The notes below the pieces were generated by a model. The model saw only the letters and a program-made list of their open reading frames with translations, ran no database searches and was not told the origin of the DNA. A stretch of DNA of 6,835 nt from Candidatus Melainabacteria bacterium (lineage in GTDB: Bacteria; Actinomycetota; Actinomycetes; Mycobacteriales; Pseudonocardiaceae): positions 1 through 6,835 of the forward strand of contig CAJCJE010000152.1 in the NCBI GenBank assembly GCA_903970565.1, read 5' to 3'. Both the position numbers and the translations under genes were made by a program. The first letter of the stretch is position 1; every line of letters starts with the position of its first letter. Positions 5,554 to 6,835 of the stretch are shown one piece after another.

Positions 5554-5927
5554 GAATTCTCCTCGTCATTGTTCGGATCGTTGGTGACACGGGCCAGTTG
5601 GTCGCGCAGGTGGTCGCGAACCTCGCCCAGTCGGTCCAGGTACTCCTCGACCTCGGCGAGCTTGCGCCGGTAGACCGCGACCGACGCCGGGCAGGAGTCG
5701 CCGCTGCGATGACCGGACCGCAGGCACTCCACGAACGGCCTGGTCTCCTCCAGCGCGAACCCGATCGTCAGCAGTCCGCGAATCTCCCGGACCAGCCGCA
5801 GGTCCGACTCGTCGTAGTCGCGGTGCCCGCTGGCGTTGCGCCGGGCCGCGAGCAGGCCCTGCTGCTCGTAGTACCGCAGTGACCGCGTGCTCGTGCCGGC
5901 CCGCTCCGCGAGTTCCCCGATCCGCAT
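5346..5927 (-). CDS. MerR-family transcriptional regulator with repetitive Pro/Ala-rich C-terminal extension
   Basis: The N-terminal winged-helix domain (about 1-70) is classic MerR: MRIGELAERAGTSTRSLRYY, then EQQGLL and GHRDYDESDLRLV. A predicted dimerisation helix runs about 82-115 (YRRKLAEVEEYLDRLGEV). C68 and C79, in VECLR and DSCPAS, are spaced like a possible thiol or metal sensor; the SoxR iron-sulfur cysteine cluster is absent. Ligand and targets are unknown. The 193-residue frame is long for the class: a conventional regulator would end near residue 118-125. The last 70 or so residues are low-complexity (PGPALGPGP and three VP-x-x-x-S hexapeptides at 167-184) and share 208 bp with the 5' part of the thioredoxin frame. 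The ATG is preceded by GGAGGAGGG (5939-5931). MerR genes upstream of thioredoxin genes are a plausible redox pairing. The extension may be real, or may follow a lost stop or frameshift. Confidence 0.85.
   Translation of the reverse strand: MRIGELAERAGTSTRSLRYYEQQGLLAARRNASGHRDYDESDLRLVREIRGLLTIGFALEETRPFVECLRSGHRSGDSCPASVAVYRRKLAEVEEYLDRLGEVRDHLRDQLARVTNDPNNDEENSCTAPQPRPGPALGPGPAPGPALGQSPGRSGKTFVGLPTPAPVPAPTSVPTRASVPTPASAGMAQPARA
5384..5542. repeat. 18-bp and CCGGAC-type repeats in the merR/trx overlap
   Basis: Three 18-bp units start at 5384 (GTGTCGGAACGGAGGCCC), 5402 (GTGTCGGAACCGAGGTGG) and 5420 (GTGCTGGAACCGGGGCCG). Further right, 5471-5542 is rich in CCGGAC/CCCGGA hexamers, with the core GCCGGACCCGG at 5491, 5503 and 5521 (12- and 18-bp steps). 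Because the period is a multiple of three, both overlapping - strand frames read hexapeptide repeats. In the trx frame these are GSSTHL, GSDTGL, RSDTCF and a Gly/Ser run. In the merR frame they are VPAPTS, VPTRAS, VPTPAS and a Pro/Gly/Ala run. Confidence 0.85.
5554..5568 (-). promoter_or_regulatory. Stop / Shine-Dalgarno / start junction of trx
   Basis: On the - strand the order is TGA (5568-5566, in the trx frame), C, GAGGAG (5564-5559), AATTC, then ATG at 5553. This is a near-ideal ribosome-binding site for the long thioredoxin start. The TGA would be the natural end of merR if merR were shifted by one frame upstream, leaving a standard 12-base gap between the genes. Confidence 0.75.
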
Positions 5928-5930
5928 TCA

Positions 5931-5939
5931 CCCTCCTCC
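5931..5939 (-). promoter_or_regulatory. Strong Shine-Dalgarno of merR
   Basis: On the - strand GGAGGAGGG (5939-5931) lies three bases before the ATG at 5927. It falls in a ten-base block (5940-5931, CGGAGGAGGG) exactly in phase with the upstream 10-bp repeats, so the ribosome-binding site appears to be a diverged unit of that array. Confidence 0.8.
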
Positions 5940-5940
5940 G

Positions 5941-5990
5941 GTCGATTCCGACTGATTCCGATTGATTCCGGTCTGTTCCGATTGATTCCG
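5941..5990 (-). repeat. Five 10-bp tandem repeats upstream of merR
   Basis: On the - strand the units are CGGAATCAAT (5990-5981), CGGAACAGAC (5980-5971), CGGAATCAAT (5970-5961), CGGAATCAGT (5960-5951) and CGGAATCGAC (5950-5941), consensus CGGAATCRRY. The next ten bases downstream are the merR ribosome-binding block CGGAGGAGGG, and the ten upstream (CGAGAGCGAC) look like a degenerate unit. The exact 10-bp step places every copy on nearly the same face of DNA. If the merR transcript starts further upstream, the copies form a repetitive 5' leader. Confidence 0.88.
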
Positions 5991-6061
5991 GTCGCTCTCG
6001 TTCGCGGCCGGCTCGACCGTGTCGCGCGACGTCTCTGCCCCTCGACCTGCTCCGTCGCCCG

Positions 6062-6094
6062 ACGGTATGCCTTGACACCGACGTCAAGTCCAGG
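6062..6094 (-). promoter_or_regulatory. Possible MerR-type promoter for merR (speculative)
   Basis: On the - strand TGGACT (6094-6089) and TACCGT (6067-6062) are separated by 21 bp, with the 18-bp dyad lying centrally in the spacer. MerR-family promoters characteristically have an overlong spacer (19-20 bp) with the operator inside it; starting the -35 one base later (GGACTT) gives 20 bp. Both hexamers are weak matches, and the resulting 5' leader of about 130 bases would contain the 10-bp repeats. Confidence 0.3.
6071..6088. promoter_or_regulatory. 18-bp dyad, candidate MerR operator
   Basis: CTTGAC (6071-6076) and GTCAAG (6083-6088) are perfect inverted arms around ACCGAC, giving CTTGACACCGACGTCAAG. 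The 18-bp length and CTTGA/TCAAG-like arms resemble operators of MerR-family proteins such as SoxR and HspR. It lies between the divergent merR and tsaB genes, centred about 33 bases before the tsaB start, so a bound regulator could affect both. The dyad is seen directly; binding by the neighbouring MerR is inferred. Confidence 0.55.
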
Positions 6095-6100
6095 CTCTCG

Positions 6101-6115
6101 TAGGCTGGGGGCGTG
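6101..6115 (+). promoter_or_regulatory. Probable leaderless tsaB promoter (-10 TAGGCT)
   Basis: TAGGCT at 6101-6106 fits the actinobacterial -10 pattern TANNNT. It ends six bases before the GTG at 6113, so transcription would start at or next to the start codon. No Shine-Dalgarno precedes the GTG, as expected for leaderless translation, which is common in actinobacteria. TTGACA at 6072-6077 looks like a -35 but is 23 bp away, too far for a normal spacer. Confidence 0.5.
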
Positions 6116-6820
6116 ATCGTGCTCGCCATTGACACCGCAACCCCCGCGATAACGGCCGGCATCGTGGCCCTGCGGGGCGGACTGCCGCAGACGCTGGCGC
6201 AGCGGGTGACGGTGAACCCCCGTGCGCACGGGGAACTGCTCACCCCGCAGATCCAGCAGGCGCTGACCGCCGCCGACGTGCCGCTGACGGGGCTGACCGC
6301 CATCGTGTGCGGCAGCGGTCCCGGCCCGTTCACCGGCCTTCGGGTGGGCATGGTCACCGCGGCGGCCTTCGGCGACGCGCTCGGGCTGCCGGTCCATCCG
6401 GTCTGCACGCTGGACGCGATCGCCGCCGACGTACTGGCCACCGACCGGGTCGCCAGCGACAAGGCCGTCGCCGAACCGTTCGCGGTGCTCACCGACGCCC
6501 GTCGCCGCGAGGTCTACTGGGCGGTCTACGACGCGGCCGGGCAGCGCGTCGCCGGACCGGCGGTGCAGCGGCCGGCGGAGATTCTCGGCCGGCTGGCCGA
6601 ACTCGGCGTCAGCCGGCTGGCCGGCGAGGGCGCGAGCCTGTATGCCGACATCCTCGACCTGCCGACGGTCGAACCGAGCCATCCCTCACCGCGTGGCCTG
6701 GTCGCGGTCGCCGCCGACGCACTGCGCACCGGTGCCGCACCCGACCCGCTGACCCCGCTGTACCTGCGCCGTCCGGATGCGATGGAGGCCGTCCCGCGCA
6801 AGCAGGTGAGCCGGCTTTGA
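6113..6820 (+). CDS. tsaB: tRNA threonylcarbamoyladenosine biosynthesis protein TsaB
   Basis: TsaB is the non-catalytic partner that dimerises with TsaD and recruits TsaE in t6A37 synthesis. The 235-residue product shows the ASKHA-type N-terminus MIVLAIDTATPAITAGI, NPRAHGELLTPQI (35-47), the hallmark GSGPGPFTGLRVGM (67-80), TDARRREVYWAVYD (127-140) and the C-terminal PLYLRRPDA (215-223). Length and motifs are normal; PGPFTG for the common PGSFTG is a mild variant. GTG 6113 is preferred because of the -10 box just upstream; GTG 6119 would lose two residues. It is separated from tsaE by the opposite-strand trx/merR pair and therefore appears to have its own promoter. The stop overlaps the probable rimI TTG start. 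Confidence 0.95.
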   Translation: MIVLAIDTATPAITAGIVALRGGLPQTLAQRVTVNPRAHGELLTPQIQQALTAADVPLTGLTAIVCGSGPGPFTGLRVGMVTAAAFGDALGLPVHPVCTLDAIAADVLATDRVASDKAVAEPFAVLTDARRREVYWAVYDAAGQRVAGPAVQRPAEILGRLAELGVSRLAGEGASLYADILDLPTVEPSHPSPRGLVAVAADALRTGAAPDPLTPLYLRRPDAMEAVPRKQVSRL

Positions 6821-6835
6821 CCGTCCGCATCGCCG
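6817..6835 (+). CDS. rimI: 5' end of probable ribosomal-protein-alanine N-acetyltransferase, partial
   Basis: TTG at 6817-6819 overlaps the tsaB stop TGA (6818-6820). AGGTGAG (6804-6810) lies six bases upstream as a good ribosome-binding site. The readable codons give MTVRIA, compatible with the start of actinobacterial RimI, and rimI normally follows tsaB and precedes tsaD. Only six residues are visible, so the identity depends mainly on gene order. Confidence 0.5.

Noticed and set aside
4775..5590. A 271-codon - strand frame across thioredoxin and the intergenic region
   Set aside because: It is out of frame with the CGPC thioredoxin and reads Arg/Gly/Pro-rich shadow sequence with no domain.
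5346..5927. SoxR assignment for the MerR-family gene
   Set aside because: The SoxR iron-sulfur motif with four closely spaced cysteines is missing; only C68 and C79, plus C126 in the extension, are present.
5941..5990. CRISPR array
   Set aside because: The repeats are 10 bp, contiguous, without unique spacers, and no cas gene is present.
6072..6106. TTGACA (6072-6077) with TAGGCT (6101-6106) as a standard -35/-10 pair
   Set aside because: The 23-bp spacer is too long even for MerR-type promoters; TTGACA is better explained as part of the dyad.
5566..6492. A 308-codon open frame on the - strand opposite tsaB and through the merR region
   Set aside because: It is antisense to the conserved TsaB sequence and then runs in a wrong frame through merR; codon use and composition are those of a shadow frame.

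Overview
The window is a high-GC, strongly GC3-biased chromosomal segment of an actinobacterium. Gene order and protein style point to the Pseudonocardiales or a close relative, but the genus is a guess. It carries the conserved actinobacterial neighbourhood glmS - NAD(P)H-hydrate repair enzyme - alr - alpha/beta hydrolase - tsaE - tsaB - rimI, all on the + strand. A divergent thioredoxin/MerR pair on the - strand interrupts it between tsaE and tsaB.

Layout: 1-28 is the last codons of glmS. 84-1532 is a bifunctional NAD(P)H-hydrate epimerase/dehydratase. 1656-2948 is alanine racemase with a repetitive Gly/Ser tail. 2948-4042 is a membrane-anchored alpha/beta hydrolase. 4039-4686 is tsaE with a repetitive N-terminal extension. 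From alr to tsaE the genes are joined by overlapping stop/start codons and are probably co-transcribed. 4687-5010 is a non-coding stretch between convergent genes. It is unusually structured, with three CGCGTT repeats, a small hairpin, four direct repeats about 20 bp apart that look like DnaA boxes, an A8 run and a G-quadruplex-type G-rich tract. On the - strand, merR (5927-5346) lies upstream of a thioredoxin gene (5553-5011), and the two open frames overlap by 208 bp in low-complexity repetitive DNA. 5928-6112 is a divergent control region with five 10-bp repeats, an 18-bp dyad and a probable leaderless promoter for tsaB. tsaB occupies 6113-6820, and rimI starts at 6817 and leaves the window.

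How the genes work together: GlmS and Alr feed cell-wall precursor synthesis (glucosamine-6-phosphate and D-alanine). NnrE/NnrD repairs damaged nicotinamide cofactors. TsaE and TsaB, with TsaD presumably just beyond the window, make the t6A37 modification of ANN-decoding tRNAs, and RimI is an N-acetyltransferase that travels with them. The MerR regulator has a cysteine pair (C68, C79) and sits upstream of a CGPC thioredoxin, which suggests a small redox- or thiol-responsive circuit.

The most unusual aspect is a recurring 18-bp (hexapeptide) tandem-repeat theme at gene ends: the alr 3' end, the tsaE 5' end and the merR/trx overlap. To this are added the 10-bp array running into the merR ribosome-binding site and the iteron-like cluster. 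No CRISPR array, transposase, tRNA or rRNA gene was seen.
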